DNA of 64,000 nt from NCBI GenBank assembly GCA_034401795.1, contig CM067369.1, positions 185,382,936 to 185,446,935 of the forward strand, given 5' to 3'. Positions within the stretch are counted from its first letter, which is position 1, and every line of letters begins with the position of its first letter. Both the position numbers and the translations under genes were made by a program. Source of the stretch: Chaetoderma sp. LZ-2023a (Eukaryota; Mollusca; Caudofoveata; Chaetodermatida; Chaetodermatidae). Below are positions 25,790 through 39,630 of this stretch, piece by piece. The notes under the pieces are model-generated. The model was given only the letters and a program-made list of their open reading frames with translations. It was not told the origin of the DNA and did no database searches.

Positions 25790-26372
25790 TTAAAATATTG
25801 TCTTCCTGGCAGACTCCCTCTCCGTACTCCAGGCGCTGAAGAGTGGAAAGGAAAGTACAGATTTAATTCATGAAAATCTTACGCAACTGGCTAAGGAGAA
25901 CAATGTCAACTTACAGTGGATCCCCTCGCATTGTGGCATATTAGGAAATGACAAAGCTGATCAACTGGCTAAGGAAGAGTCAAATAAAGAACACTTCAAC
26001 AGCGAGGTTGACTTTGAAGAACTCAAGCATATCATTAAAGCCGCAAGAACAACCAGCAGGCAGCATAATGATGCAATACACAGCCTCAGTGGAGAGGATC
26101 AGACATATGTCTTCAAATTGAGGACTGGTCACAATCGTCTCAATGCACATCTTCACTGTCTCAAGATTACAGATTCTGCACTTTGTGAGTGTCAACAGGC
26201 AAAAAAACAGCAGAACATCTCTTGCAGCACGGCCAGCGATATGAACAGACTAGGAGAAGCTTCTGGGCTATTGAAGTATTTTTTTAAGAGAAGATCAGAG
26301 GAGACAGACAGTTTGATGACCACTTCAGCTTCCATGCACCAAATAAGGACAAGTCTAAGATTACTGTCATGA
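25790..26372 (+). pseudogene. nested LINE RNase H and C-terminal remnant
   Basis: LQWIPSHCGILGNDKADQ, with the His and the last catalytic Asp of RNase HI type, lies at about 25915-25970. The sequence continues through a TGHNRLNAHLHCL segment (26118 onward) that is typical of the domain following RNase H in such LINEs. Frames shift at least once near 26190. The join to the RT beginning is a deletion of the whole RT core. Confidence 0.7.
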
Positions 26373-28707
26373 GAAAGATGAACTCAAGAAGAAGAAGAAT
26401 TACAACTATAGCCCTCCATGTTACTGGGCAACTTTCAAACTACCGTCGCCGGATGGAAACTTTATAACAAACTGTGTAAATTATGTATCAGTTATTCTGA
26501 TTGTCTAGTGGACATCTTTCTCTAACTGTTCTTCATTACCGTCTTGAAGTTGAGCCGCATCAACAGTCTGCATGTGGAAATCTTCCCTGCATTCAGGATT
26601 GTGCTATCTCATGCTACACAATGATAGCATATCAATTTCTGTGATTCATGGACTCTTACTGTACCGATGACCAATAGGTACTCAAGTAACTATACTATTG
26701 TGCATTTCAAAAGGTACTGATGACTAATAGGTACCTATCCAGTCTTTCCGACCACATTTTAATACTTTCTGCTTCTTATTGTATATATTACCCTTATTCC
26801 CGTGTGCTCTCAACTAACAAGCACTGTGAGGTCTTATGACCTGAGATATCATTAGCACTGTATTAGTTAGTTATGTATATAGCAAGTAGCCGTCCTAGTT
26901 ATTATGTTTTGTTTATATGAAAACTCTAGGACCCAGTACCCTAGGTAATACTATACAGCAACATTATATCTGCATCACTATATTCCCCCAGCATCAATTT
27001 TACACTTAGGTCACTGATCATGCTCACCATGCTCGAGCCTGACATGTGACCGACTAAAACTGGCTATTCTAGCTCGATAGGATAGGTTTAAAGTAGTTAG
27101 GGGCAATCTCTCCATAAGAGACACATTGTGTACGCCTCTTTTCTGACTGTAGTGGATATTTAACACCACACACGTGCTAGATTGTGTAAAATTGGCCAAT
27201 TACCCTAGGGTCTCTTATTAATATTGAGTGATTGTCTCTTTCTGCGCTCTTCCAGCTGCATGGCTTAATAATTGTCTTGACTCCCAATCAACACATTGGC
27301 AGGATCCGACTCAGTGATAACTGAAGTGTCGATTTACATACACCTTCCACTGTATCTTCGGATACCAGGTAGTTTAGATTCCCCCACCAATGTAGGAAGC
27401 ACTGCGAAAAGAAATTATATATTATGCAACACCGGCCTGCAGTGCATCTCTGGGAATTCTGGAACATAACTCTAACGACAGGTGAAATGATAATTCCGCA
27501 ACATACGGGTGACAGACGAGACACAGATATCCATCCAACTCATTGGGTTGAGGTCTTAGAACCCACCACGCACACACGGGAAGGTCACTAGCGATGGATA
27601 TCTGTCTCTTGATCCCCACCTTAACTACTATTATGCTTTCTAAATCGATTTTGTGAACTGTGACCCGCACTAGTGATGTAATATGTGGTTGTGAGACGAT
27701 GGTAACCTGGTCGTCATATGATTCAGGAGCTATTGCTCCATAACATGTATGTATGCTGTCTTTCTGAGGAAGATGCTATGCGGGGTGACCTTCTGGAAGC
27801 TGGGCATCTTTGCCAGTTAGATGTATGCGTCAAAAGATAGGTAGGAGTCCCTGCCATCTGTGCCCAAAGCTTGGAAACGTATCTAATAACAAAATGGCAG
27901 GTTAGAATGTAGCAGAAGGTCCGCATAAATAAAGCAACAACTACCAATACAGTATCTTGGAACCTACATAAGACGGTAACCTATGAATTCTTCGGAAATC
28001 ATCTGACCGGTCTTTATGCAAACCAGTGTGCATCACATTAATTATGGCTCCACTATGATTGAGCAGCACTTACCTTTATGTTTGAACAAAAGAGTGGCCC
28101 TTTTTGCCAGCTCTTTTCCTCTGCTTTGGCATTGAAGGCATTTTCCTGTGACGGAGGCCCAGGAGAGGCACTTTCCTCTCGCAACAATAATATTTTGTGT
28201 GTGTTAGTGGTATAATCAGTTTATATTAAACTATTCAAGTACCCTTGTCACGATGCTCCCTTGCGGGAAATACCTCTGCGGATTTACGAATCTGTGTGGT
28301 ACCTTCGGCGAGAGCATGTAGAAAGAGCACCAGGTAGCTCTACGTACTGTATTGTTTTACTCATTTACTATCAGATGAGTAGCATTGTTTGTATAGTTGT
28401 TATTACTTTTTAATTATATCATCATGTCCAGACTTTTAAATTAGGTAATGGATCAACATACCAGTGACACAAACAGTTGGGATGAGACTGTGAGGTTCAG
28501 TCTCGGCGGCAATGGTCGCATGGCCCCACGGGAATGTGATCATTCCACCGGCTCTAGAGGCTGGTCTTTGTACCTTCCAGCGAGTCATGATACGGGATCC
28601 GTAACCCCGAAAACTGTAGCTAACCAGCCCTCCCATGCATCCTGTACATGCGGTGCAACGGAGTAGAGCAACATGATGGACCAGCGTGTAATTCCATGAG
28701 CTCCAAG

Positions 28708-28730
28708 TGGTGCCCAATGTGGGGCTCGAA
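28708..28730 (+). promoter_or_regulatory. primer binding site, tRNA-Lys type
   Basis: TGGTGCCCAATGTGGGGC begins three bases inside the LTR border and continues CTCGAA. It is complementary to the 3' end of animal tRNA-Lys(CUU) (the lentiviral Lys1,2-type site TGGCGCCCAACGTGGGGC) with two differences in 23 positions. This fixes the element's orientation and the LTR border. Confidence 0.85.
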
Positions 28731-30500
28731 TGAGAAGCGAACCCACACCAACACTCAACACACGCGAGTTTCAGTCTCCTTCATCAGACAGTCAGCTCTT
28801 CCTAGATTTGGAAGTGGCATCATATGATGGACGAACTGCTCACAGGCTCACCGACTATGCAAATAATTTACCCGGTGCTGAACAATCAGCACCACCTTTA
28901 CACGAGTTTTCGCCGATCAGTGAGGGGACCTTCCACGATGCCTCACAGGCGGGAATTCAATATATCACACTGTTGGATGTCCGCAATAGGCACCCACCAT
29001 CTACGTTGGATCGTGGTCGACCATGACACAAACCCCTATGGGGCATACTTATCCTTCACAACCATTATGTTCTCCAACGTCATCACCGGGTGACCAATGG
29101 TCTGAACCTCATGTACCATATTCTGCCTCTCCGCCTGTACAAATGTCATCACCATATTATCCTTGGGCATCATGTTACGAGCCAGGAGATGTGGCACCTC
29201 CCTTCCAACAATACACCAGAAGAGCATTTTACAGCACACACCACTCCTGTCAGTCATCTGCACCACCTCCATATGAGGAACACCCGTGACAACATCAAGT
29301 AGAGCGTCCGCGTCATCTTCATAGTATGCCTCCACCTATCTTTAGACCAACACCCGTCTATGGACCTGCATCAGGGCGGTATTCAGCGGACCCAATGTAT
29401 CATGTACAGCACTACCGACGGGAATTGCCTTCACGGACACGGCACCACCATCATCTGGGACATCGATGGGAAACACAACCAACACCACCAACACGCAGAC
29501 CAGCATCCGCATTTACATCAGTCTCCCCAGCACCGCCACCTGGATTCGCGCCCATCACTTCCTATCGTGGACATGGCCGGATCATTCTCCCTCCAGAATT
29601 TGGTGGGGAGAATGATTGGGCTAATTATAAAGTCCAGTTTGAGATTATAAGTCATACAAATTGGTGGACGAATCGTCAAATGGAGGAGTATCTGGCCGCA
29701 AAACTGTCCAGGAAAGCACGACAAGTCCTGGCAGATTTGGGCACAGATTACACACCTACATACACAGAGTTAGAAAGCGTGTTGTCGGAAAGCTTCGGAG
29801 ACACCACTCTCAGGCAGCCAAGTCATCTGCAACTTAAGAACTTGCATCGACGATCTGGAGAAACACTTCCGGAGTTAGCTAGTCATATTCGACGACTAGT
29901 TACCTGCGCCTATCCCGAGGGCGTCACACATTTACATCTAGACCCCTTCATCGACGCGTTGAGTGGTGAACCCACCCTCAAAGAGAAACTATTCCTTATG
30001 GAACATGGGAGTCATTCAATTCTTAACGGCAACTGTGGTTCAAATTGAGGATTTCTTGGAGCAGGAGAAAAATAATCACCGAAGCTACACCCCATAAATG
30101 AAGTACACAATGTGAATCTCGCCACCAACACTGACAACACCACAGCATCTGCAACTACACACGCATCGGACCAGCAAGCACAATTGGAACATCCCACCAG
30201 TCAGAATCACGCGTCCAAAGGAAGAGGGCATGACCAATCCCATCGTGGGGGCCACAACAATGCCCCAGAATGCGGGAACCAGCACAACAATAACAATAGA
30301 CAGAATATGCATGATAGATTAGAAGGGATCACAAAGCAGATCGCCGTACTCACAAATTTGGTCACCACACTCAGCACCATGGTAGCCACACAGTCGACAA
30401 CATGCCAAGCAACCAATATGACTTCTACACAGTCACTGAACACATGCTTTGGATGTGGTCAGCTGGGCCACTGGAAGGAGTGATGTCCTAATCGCCATCC
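28730..30500 (+). other. Gypsy element: gag region (fossil)
   Basis: The best preserved part, 29560-30050, has the hydrophobic and acidic pattern of Gypsy capsid (W.NYKVQFE, ARQVLADL, LKNLHRRSGETLPEL, RRLV..AYP), the Retrotrans_gag type. A CX2CX4HX4C zinc knuckle (CFGCGQLGH) closes it at about 30445-30490. The leader part (28730-29550) is rich in Pro, His and Tyr. Broken. Confidence 0.8.
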
Positions 30501-30689
30501 ATCAACAACTCCTACTGCTGACCAATGTACACCGCAGCCTGAGACCCCGTTAAACTAGCAAGGGAACCAATTACAGAGTCACCTCGGTGCCCACTCTCAC
30601 AACCCGGCTCAACTGCAGCCTCCGGACAACAACGTCAGGTGGATTACACAACAGATCATGCTCACACGACAGTATGCAACACACATACA

Positions 30690-30765
30690 CCCACCCACCC
30701 ACCCACCCACCCACCCACCCACGCACCCACCCACCCACCCACCCACATACACTCGCTCGCTCGCT

Positions 30766-30805
<40 letters not shown>

Positions 30806-30809
30806 CGTA

Positions 30810-30883
<74 letters not shown>

Positions 30884-30884
30884 G
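30690..30884. repeat. compound (CCCA)n(CTCG)n(ACGC)n(AC)n microsatellite
   Basis: Four simple repeats in series inside the Gypsy gag-pol junction: CCCA to about 30748, a few CTCG, ACGC to about 30856, then AC. It grew after insertion or was carried by this copy. All Cys-Val-Arg-Ala or His-Ala-Arg-Thr frames here come from it. Confidence 0.97.
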
Positions 30885-31499
30885 CTTCTTATATGTCGGT
30901 ACCTACGATGCACACTGCATCCACGACACTGACACCTCCCCCTGCCAGAGATTGTGACCCTGAACTATCTGCATCTAACAAACCTTCTTTTGTATGTAAA
31001 ACGGCAGTGGTAGATTGTAGCACCTCCGCTGAAACAACGTTTATACAAGCACCACAACCCACCGGCAAGGCAGCTAATACCTGGTGTCCCTTGATGGTTT
31101 GCAACTCACGTGTCCTGGCAGCATCACCCACTACATCAAGCAGCAGCAGTGACATGGACGGAAGTCAACATTCGGCATCATGGTTCCGCAAGAAGAAGAA
31201 TCGTTCAAAGGATGGGAGACAACCACGCCATCATTGCTTCTTCTGCGCATCAACCAAACATCCCCTGATGCATACTAAAAAGTAGTTCACCCAGGTAGCC
31301 CTCATCTGCGACCACACCAGTCCTGTCCGCACTGCTGCATATACCAACTCACAGTACATGGAAACAGCATCAACAACACCACCACTGCTACTCATGCTCC
31401 ATCATTGCCTAAGCAATCACAGCAGCAGCGACGGTGGGTTGGCCCTTTCCTCACTCAGCCACAAACTGCACTGATGGAAGCTATTTGGAAATAGACTGG

Positions 31500-34400
31500 C
31501 TATATACAGAATGCTACTGCACCAAAAACAATCCCGCAGGCGGTATCATTGGAAACTCTTCCACAGGCACACCGTAAAGTAATATATAAGTGTGCTTGTC
31601 TATTTAGTGGCGTTTCCACCAGTGCCACTGTTGCCACTGGAGCTTCCATCGCCGTTTTCAACAACCGCTTATATGAGAGCATCCCACCTCATAAGAAGCC
31701 ACCCCTTAGACCTACAAACATCTTTTTGCAAACAGCTACGGGAGCCAATGTTCCCATGGCTGGTAAAGTAAACCTCATCATACAGATAGAGGAAATGTAA
31801 TTCATACAGCGAGTTGTCATTGCCTCTATTCAAAACAATGCCCTTCTTGGTTCTGATTTCCTCAGTGCCAGCGAAGCTGTCATACATTGCAGACAGCAGG
31901 AATTAGACATACACGGCCGGCATATACCCCTTGGCCTGGAATCTTCACTGTACGACACATGTGCAGTAATTTTGGCAACTACAGCCACAGTTGAGCTGGG
32001 ACAATAGAAAATCCTATGGGCCACTGCACCACAGTTAGGAAACAACACACATATAGATATGCTGGAACCCGACCCTGAGTATATAATTGCCTCACAATGC
32101 ACCAGTCCCCGAATGATCGTGGACACCACCAATAATGATCACATACCCTTCTGGGTATTCAATGGCAAAACGGACCCAATAACTCTTGAACCGGGAGTTT
32201 GTTGTGGCCAGCTGGTGGATGTGATATGGCTGGAGACACCCCTACTGCTCCTACACCAGCAACAACCTCTGATGATTTGCCGGAACAATTACATGACATA
32301 TATCTGCGTGCCACAGTTGGATTGATGCAATCTCATAAACGTAACATTTGGAAAATCTTATTCAAATATCACGATAGTTTCTCAGCAGGCTGGACCTGGG
32401 AGAAACTTATCTCATGCGACACTCCATCGACACCGGAAACAACCGAACGGTTCGACAACCCATTCGACGTCTGCCCATTCACACGGAGGTGGAGGCACAT
32501 CAACAAGTAAATGACATGTTGCGTACAGGTATAATAGAGCCATCAGCATCCCCTTGGGCCAGTCCCATTGTACTAGCTGGCAAAAAGGACAGATCTTTGG
32601 GGTTTTGTATGGACTACCGCCGCCTTAATGATTTTAGCATCAAAGATGCTTGTCGGCTTCCTCGGATATATCAGGCCTTAGATTTCTTGTCCGGAGCCAA
32701 GTGGTTTTGTACCTTTGACGTAGCTAGTGGATGCTAGCAGATAGCCATGGATGAGGCTGACAGGGAGAAAACCGCATTTGTGTGTAGAGATGGTCTTTTC
32801 CAGTTCCGCAAGATGCCTAATGGATTGTGCAACACTCCTGGAATGTTCGAGCGTCTCATTGAGCAGGTATTAACTACCCTGCAATGGGAGAGCTGTCTCT
32901 GTTACATCGACGACGTAATCGTATTTGGCTCCTCGTTTGAGCAGATTTTGTCCAACCTGGACAAAGTTTTAATGCGCTTTCACACCACAAATTTAAAGCT
33001 CAAACCCCAAAAGTGTCATCTTTTTAGACAGAGCGTTGAGTTCCTGGGACATATCGTATCTGGCGATGGAGTGGCTACTCAGATGTCAAACTTAAAAGCA
33101 GTAGTGGAGTGGCAGACCCCCACTTCAGTCATGGACACCTAGAGTTTCCTTGGTCTTTGTCAGTACTATCGCCATTACATCCATCAATTTAGCGAGATTG
33201 CATCACCATTATTTAGGATCACCAAAAAAGATCAACCATGCGAGTGGACGAGTAAGTGTGAATGTTGCTTCAGGGTGCTGAAGGAACTCTTGACGACTGC
33301 CCTAATTCTTGCTCATCGTAACCATAACCTCGATTTCATCTTAGACACTGATGCATCAGCTTATGCCATTCATGTCACAGAAGATGGAACAGAGCAGGTA
33401 CTGGGTTATGGTTCACGTACTCTGAACAAAATCGAGAAACGTTACGTGACCACTAAGAGAGAATTCTCAGCTGCGGTCCATTTTGTCAAGTGCTCAAAAC
33501 ACTTTTTGCATTGGCGCCCATTTACCATGCGTACAGATCACACCTCACTATGCTGGCTCAGAAACTTAAAAAATCTGGATGGTCAGGTAGCGAGGTGGCA
33601 GGAATCTCTGTAGGCCTTTAACTTCAACATTGTTCATAGACCCAGCAAACTGCATGGAAATGCTGATGCCTGGAGTATAATTAGGCTTGAGGATGAACAA
33701 GAAGTGACCACCAACGTGACACATACTACACAGCCATCTCCAGTCTTCCCCAAATTGCGATGCGCTGAGTGGAACATGGAGACAGTCACTCACGAGCAAG
33801 CAAAAGATGTGCAAACACGGAACATATATGCATGGATCCAGGAGGGGGTACATCCTCCTAAGGAATGTGTTACACCACTTTCCGTGATGGCAAAATACGA
33901 CTATCAAAGGTTTGGAGAGTGTCATATGCAAGATGACATTCTCTACATTAATAACCGGATGGTGATCCCTGAGCGTTATTGTGAAACTATTTTATAACAA
34001 TTACACGATAGCGCTGGACACCTAGCTGTCGAACGAACAGCAACAAGAATTAAACAGAGATTCCACTGGATCGGGATATGCGATAGTGCGAAGGCATGGG
34101 TCGCCAAATGTGTCCCATGCCAAAGACACACTGTTGGCCAGCACCATTCTGCACCCCCTACAAGTTACAATTGTTGGGGCATTGTGGGAGTGAGTGGCTA
34201 TTGATGTGCCCGGATGCTTGAATATGACGGATGAAGGAAACAAGAACATCCTCGTATTGCAAGATTATTTTACGGAGTGGGTGGAAGCATTTGCCTTACC
34301 AGAGCAAGAGGCATCCACAGTAGCGGAGGTCTTAACAAGCAATGTGTTCTGCCAATTCAGTATGCCCTATGAACTGCACTCCAACCAAGGAAGTAATTTT

Positions 34401-34750
34401 GAGAGCTGGCCGATCTCCGAGCTCTGCAAAGTGTTTCATATAGTCAAAACGCGCACAATGCCCTACCATCCGCAAAGTGATGGGATGGTAGAGAGGTTCA
34501 ACAGAACCCTGGCTGAGATGCTGACAAACGAAACATGCCTTGATTGTCGTGATTGGGGTCTATGACTCCCATATGTGCTCATGGAATACCGCACTTCGAT
34601 ACATTCCAGCACGGGTTATACCCCTGCTCGGTTAATGTTAGGCCATGAATTAGCCAGGGGAGAAAAACTCACCATCTCTCTATGTAGAGTTACCAGTAGA
34701 AAGGCCCCTATGTGGTAGGAGGTAAGAAGTCGACCGTATCCGTGCCTCTG
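31500..34750 (+). other. Gypsy element: pol region (fossil)
   Basis: Segments in order: a protease-like part (31560-31800, near CLFSGVSTSATVATGAS); RT (32500-33140; the palm shows CYIDDVIVFG and KCHLFRQSVEFLGHIVS); RNase H (33275-33620; LDTDASAYAIHV, GSRTLNKIEKRY, LRTDH-like MRTDHTSL); and integrase (33980-34700; HHCC zinc finger around GHLAVERT to CVPCQRH, then the DDE core with AIDVPG and PYHPQSDGMVERFNRT). This gives Gypsy class and clade context. It is broken at several points and I do not attempt a reading across them. Confidence 0.9.
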
Positions 34751-37590
34751 ATGGCCTGACCTCAGTCATCCACTTCGATCGACTTAAAACTTGTGTCAGT
34801 GACGACCCAGTGCCAAAGTTCGGACTGGGCATTCCATGTGACACCGGTACCCAGACAGATGTCTCTATGGAAACAAGTATTCCCGACTTTAGTCCTGAGC
34901 ACCACGGTGCTAGTTTGACCTTTCTCCTACCAAGCCAGGAGTCCGGTGAACATATGACTAATGCTGAGAATGATGACGAGATACGTACTCGCTCTCTCCC
35001 TCCTCAGAGTGGGTCTACAAGATCTGGGAAGTTGTACTTGAAGACTTTCTCGTTTGTGCTGTCCAAGTGGAAGGACGGAAAAGTTATTCCACTGACCTCT
35101 TCCCATCCCAACCCACTTCATGCCATTTCCCCAATTATAGAGTTACCACAAGCGGAACCTGAGGCTGGCCTGGGCCATGCTTATTGTAGGGTAGAAAATG
35201 TAATAAAAAGCATGGAAGTGAAGAGGCTTGATGAAACGAACAGCAAAACCACACAACTCAGTGTACCCCTCCAAACGTGCACATTGCAAAACCACCCCAT
35301 CCCAACGTGCAGCCCATCCTATAGCACCCCCACCCCACCCCCACCCCCCCCCCCCCTCCACTCCAATTCGCATCTCTCATTTATGCACCAAGTTCGGACA
35401 TCATCGGTCCTGTCCATTTCACACTCCACTCGTCTGTTGACTGTCAATCTTCAGATATGAGAGAGTCAGCTGCTACAGAGGCGGTGACATCCTGCACCAC
35501 AGTCACCCCAACCCCACCCACCCCCAACCCCAGCTTGTGGTGGGCAGGGAAGCAGCCTGTGCAGCAGACTCTTGACTCAAATATTCCTGGTACTTAAAAA
35601 CTATGACAGAGTACCAACCGTCATGTAATGGGAGATGACCCTCTCTATCCAAAGGGCATCCCTGACCACAACCACCCTACCAAGCCCCACCCCACCCCCG
35701 TGAACAGTCAGAACATCACACCAAGACACAGAAAGCCAGGAGCATACAGAACACACTTGCCTGCAAGGCTGGATACATCAATTCATTGTTGCGCAAACAC
35801 CACACACATACCCAGTTATAGAAGTGATATAATGGAGACACTCAACATCATCAACAATATCATTAGCAAACACCTGGCTTTTATAATCTAAAAAGTTAGA
35901 GACACCTTTTCCCGCAACATTCCTTCCCACACAAATGCGGGGAGTTCATCACTTTTCGCAACCTGACTTTTCCGCAGTAGCAACAGACTCAGCATTCCCC
36001 AGCTTCCCCGACTTTCCTACAACAGAACACCACCATCATCAACACGAGACAACATTTTCCACAAATACCTCCTTATCCACTTTGCAGAAAACTGACCATA
36101 TGGAAAGAAGGAACAACACCGCCGCCATCTACAGTACACACTATGGGGGATTCCCCACTCCTCCCCCCCCCCACACCCCCTCGAAACGTCGCACATAAAC
36201 AGCTAAAATATCACACATCACACACAAGTAATAACAGTCAATATCATTAAGAGAGCAAGATGCCCACAGTCTGTTGTCAGTATCAAGTAGGAATTTTCTA
36301 CCGAACGGAAATTCGATAATGGTCTGATTCAAGTACGACAGCCCCCTTCTTGGTCATCCACACTCTAAAGTAACTCTGTCTTGTCTCCGGGTCGGCCATT
36401 ACAGAGCGAAATACATCATGTCCGATAAAGTTGACACCACCAACATGCAGCTGCCCCACCCCGCTGCCATACAAACATCACACTTCACAACACCGCAAGA
36501 ATCATCCGCAGATAAGCAGCCATGCGTATCAATCAAATTCACCTACATGACAGAGACACAGACACGCAGGATGACTGCATTCGCAATCTCCATATGACAG
36601 TATTGTAAATTATAAAACTGAGGCACGCATTTTCCCAGCTGTACTGTGATAATTAAGTTTGGTCTAGGTGGGGTGAGACTAGTCCTACCCACAGAGGAGG
36701 GTGCTTGGCAGTCCACCCACCCGGAAAACGCAGTCCAGCTTCGCAGAGTCAGTAGACTTGGTTTCTGCAAGACATGGAGCTGTTTAAACCAGACAATAAA
36801 TTACAGTCAGCTATACTGTCCTAATTTTGATTAAGAACATGGATGTTCTACCGCGTATACAAATCATTAGCATGCAGGCTGATGAAGCAACATCAAAACT
36901 TAGACAGTATAACATCATGTAGAATTTCAAATATTCTCTTACCTACCTATTCCAGTCACTAATCAACACAGGCTGGAATAAATCTATTACACACAAGAGG
37001 CGGTGCATGTATAAGATCACACGCGTATAAATGGATGCTGTTCTGAGGAACAGAATAATGAAAACATATATCTCAATTTTTCGCATCAACTATGATTAAT
37101 CAGCAGCATCAAAACTCCACCATTACATACAGATTGCCTAAGTTTTCAATCAACCACGTGCTTTCAAAACAAGAATCACATGATCAGCACTTCTAATTTC
37201 CAGTAAATTGGATCAAAGGCTATAAACAAAAGAACCACCCTATGCGTATCTACCACAGCATGATGGATGAGGCGAGAGGTTGTGAGTCGGGACCAAGCCA
37301 TTCATGTCATCACACTCTCCGACACCCCATCTGGCGTTCCAGCCTGAAATTTGAACAGGCGTGTTTATAAGCATCCAACTTGAAAAACCTTTTGACGATA
37401 ATTAAATGGTGAGCTTCCACAGGAATAAGTAGTTCCAGATTTTAACGTTAATCGGAGACTCGATTTCCCGCAGAGTGGGGATGAAAGCGGCTATCCTTCC
37501 TTCTTCTATTTATATTCACCTCCTTCCTACGGAGGGAATATATGATCCGACTCCAGGAGAATTAAAATTAAATATTTCCATATTTGTCGG
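34750..37590 (+). other. Gypsy element: post-integrase sequence, part 1
   Basis: A 216-codon frame (34810-35460) follows integrase, with acidic and Pro/Ser-rich content and a PPPPPP stretch over a poly-C run (35329-35360). It resembles the variable C-terminal tail of Gypsy pol and has no recognised domain. The rest (35460-37590) is CA/CCA-rich and without a supported frame. Near-palindrome at 37512-37544: arms TATATTC.CCTCC and GGAGGGAATATA. Confidence 0.5.
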
Positions 37591-37593
37591 GAC

Positions 37594-39160
37594 TGACTCA
37601 CCCTAACACTTTTGGGTGTGGTCATCCGTCCTCCTGTGATGTCACCAAAAACTATAAAAGGAGGAAAGCGCGCACTGAAACTTCATCTTCCCATCAAACT
37701 TCACACTAGGGAAGATCGAGCATTAGGCTACTTTCATGTCGCAAACCAAATTCTGCTGTTTTCTTATTATTACTTTATTATCTATTCTATTGGCCAGGAA
37801 AGTTATGAAGAGTTAGGTTTAAATTAGGTTAGTGCAGTTTCCGCAAAAAACATCATCATGCGGGAATAATATGTCGCTTGCTGAAGATTTTGCCTTGTCC
37901 GACAGCTCCGAAGAATTGGCGCTTGCTCATCTCAGAAAGAAGTATCCATGTACAGCTTTACAGCATAATGGACAGCCGTGTAAACGTGCGTTTTCCAGGA
38001 ACTCAGACTTGACTCTTCCCGTCAATTGCGACCATTTATTGCAAAGAGCAATTTGTGTGGACCGCAAATATCTGTATTCAGCTACTCGATATGGTGTAAC
38101 ACACACTATCTTTCAAACATCGTGTGTTAGTTGTGACATTAAAACCCGGTGAACAGAATGAGGACATAGATATCCTCGCTCCATGCTTCGGAAGTAGGCT
38201 TCCAGTTACCATGATTCCAACAGGAAAAACTGCCAAAAACAAAATGCATCAAACGACAACAAACTGGTTTTCCGCAATTACCCAGACCTTCGACATCAGC
38301 AACACGGCCACTCATCATCAGCACCCCAGCACCCATCACCACAGCATCAGCAGCACCTACAAGAACAGTACCGGCAGCACCTGTAGCATCGGTATTTTCA
38401 CCAACTGTAGTTTCCGCAGTGTCAACACTGACAGCATGCAGCATCACCACAGAATCCGCATCCATGATAGGTCAGCCAATATCAGTGGTAATAACAACTC
38501 CTGTGAAGATATTCGAACCTGGTTTACAAGACATTTCCGATCATTCTATATCGCCGTGCAGTTTAGTAATAGACGAGGAGATTAGCCTTACGGAAGCCGT
38601 CATCACCACCCCCGCACCACAGACCAGCACACTGACATCCATGCGCAGAACCATCCTTCCAATAGATCCTGCCATTAGAAAGACAACTACACCGGACAGA
38701 CCATATTCGGGAAAGCGCAGATTGGCTCATCAAAGGAGATCCGAGCGGTTCCCAGGAGGTCCGTGAGTTAGTTAATCAAGGCTGTGAAAATAAGAAAGTT
38801 ATCCGCAATCACTGCAGCAGCATCGACGCATGGCAGCATCACATCATTTATCCACCTGACAGCCAGCACCACCACCACCACAGCCACAACAACAGTGATC
38901 TAAGCAATCTCAGCACCGCCACTTGTCAGAACTACACCCGTCACCGTCACCACCACCACTAGCGCATCCGTAGACACATCAGTAGCTTCATCTAACTTAA
39001 GTATTACCGACCTAGGCAGCATAGATAATGAGATTTTGGCGTTGGAGGACCTCCCACCACGACCGTCCAGTATGGAACACAGACTCGATGGGGAATTTTC
39101 TCTTGCGGATAGTTGTGGACATTATTGTCAAGGATGCAGCAGAATGTTTGAATAGGTGTG
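37594..39160 (+). other. Gypsy element: unassigned coding remnant with promoter-like start
   Basis: At 37640-37665 GTGATGTCAC is followed by ACTATAAAAGGAGG, a CRE-like plus TATA-like pair. A perfect 8-bp stem (ATCTTCCC with GGGAAGAT) lies near 37687-37718. Reading frames then start near 37870 with MSLAEDFALSDSSEEL and a Cys-containing part, pass into a Thr/Pro/Ser/Ala-rich part (38280-38760), and there is a CGHYCQGC Cys/His motif near 39115. I recognise no family. It could be an extra gene of the Gypsy element or a separate nested element. Broken. Confidence 0.45.
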
Positions 39161-39389
39161 CGGAAAATGGATTACTTATTATTTTATTATTTTTGAAATA
39201 TTTTTCTTGTTACTATATATGTTTTTATAATCGAAACCCAGTCCCTTGGCTGACCACGGTCATCCTACATGGCTACGCAAAATTCTTGCATAGCTGTTTC
39301 TCACAAAAATAATTACGGATATCTATGTTGTAAACACGGCATTTGCGAAGTAAGTACACAACACACCGTAGCGAATGTCTTATTCCCGT

Positions 39390-39549
39390 CGTGCCATCCC
39401 AGCTATTGCTGGGGCTGCCTGACGAACTAGTTTTTACCTTATTAAAATCTTATTTTTTTTATTATTTCTCTTCTCGCGTCAGTAGGTCGAGACGGATTGT
39501 GGATAGCGAAAGCTATCCATGTAGACGCGCCAAAACAGGCCACATTGTA

Positions 39550-39630
<81 letters not shown>

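Larger units (their letters stand above)
23929..26397 (+). mobile_element. LINE with RNase H domain, internally deleted, nested in the LTR
   Basis: The 13-bp sequence AATTACAACTATA flanks it exactly (23916-23928 and 26398-26410), and the 3' LTR has an uninterrupted single copy, so both insertion ends are certain. The 3' end is a short GAAGAAGAAG tail. Coding traces in order: endonuclease (VACIQETHLN near 24335; GDLNSNSQLWGYHSTD near 24600; GGSDHRPV near 24820), linker, the RT beginning (KNRKSPGPDGI near 25540; WREANMIPVWKKG), then directly an RNase H end (LQWIPSHCGILGNDKADQLAKE near 25915) and a C-terminal part. The RT core is missing between about 25755 and 25790. RNase H after RT points to the I/R1/LOA group. 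A poly-C run of 18 lies at 24143-24160. Confidence 0.85.
22909..28705 (+). repeat. 5' LTR, split by a LINE
   Basis: The 5' LTR is about 3.3 kb once the LINE at 23929-26397 is removed; its two parts are 22909-23928 and 26398-28705. It aligns along its whole length with the 3' LTR. Start TGTAGCATGG; the end near 28705 reads GAGCTCCA, where the other LTR has GAGCTACA. A short word AAATCTTGTAG is doubled just across the left border (22891-22913). Confidence 0.9.

Noticed and set aside
28448-28666. 72-codon frame near the LTR end with similar peptides in the other LTR and in the related LTR
   Set aside because: Similarity of the peptides follows from DNA similarity. I could not show that amino-acid sequence is kept beyond DNA sequence.
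30571-30957. Overlapping His-Ala-Arg-Thr and Cys-Val-Arg-Ala frames on both strands
   Set aside because: Pure products of the compound microsatellite inside the Gypsy element.
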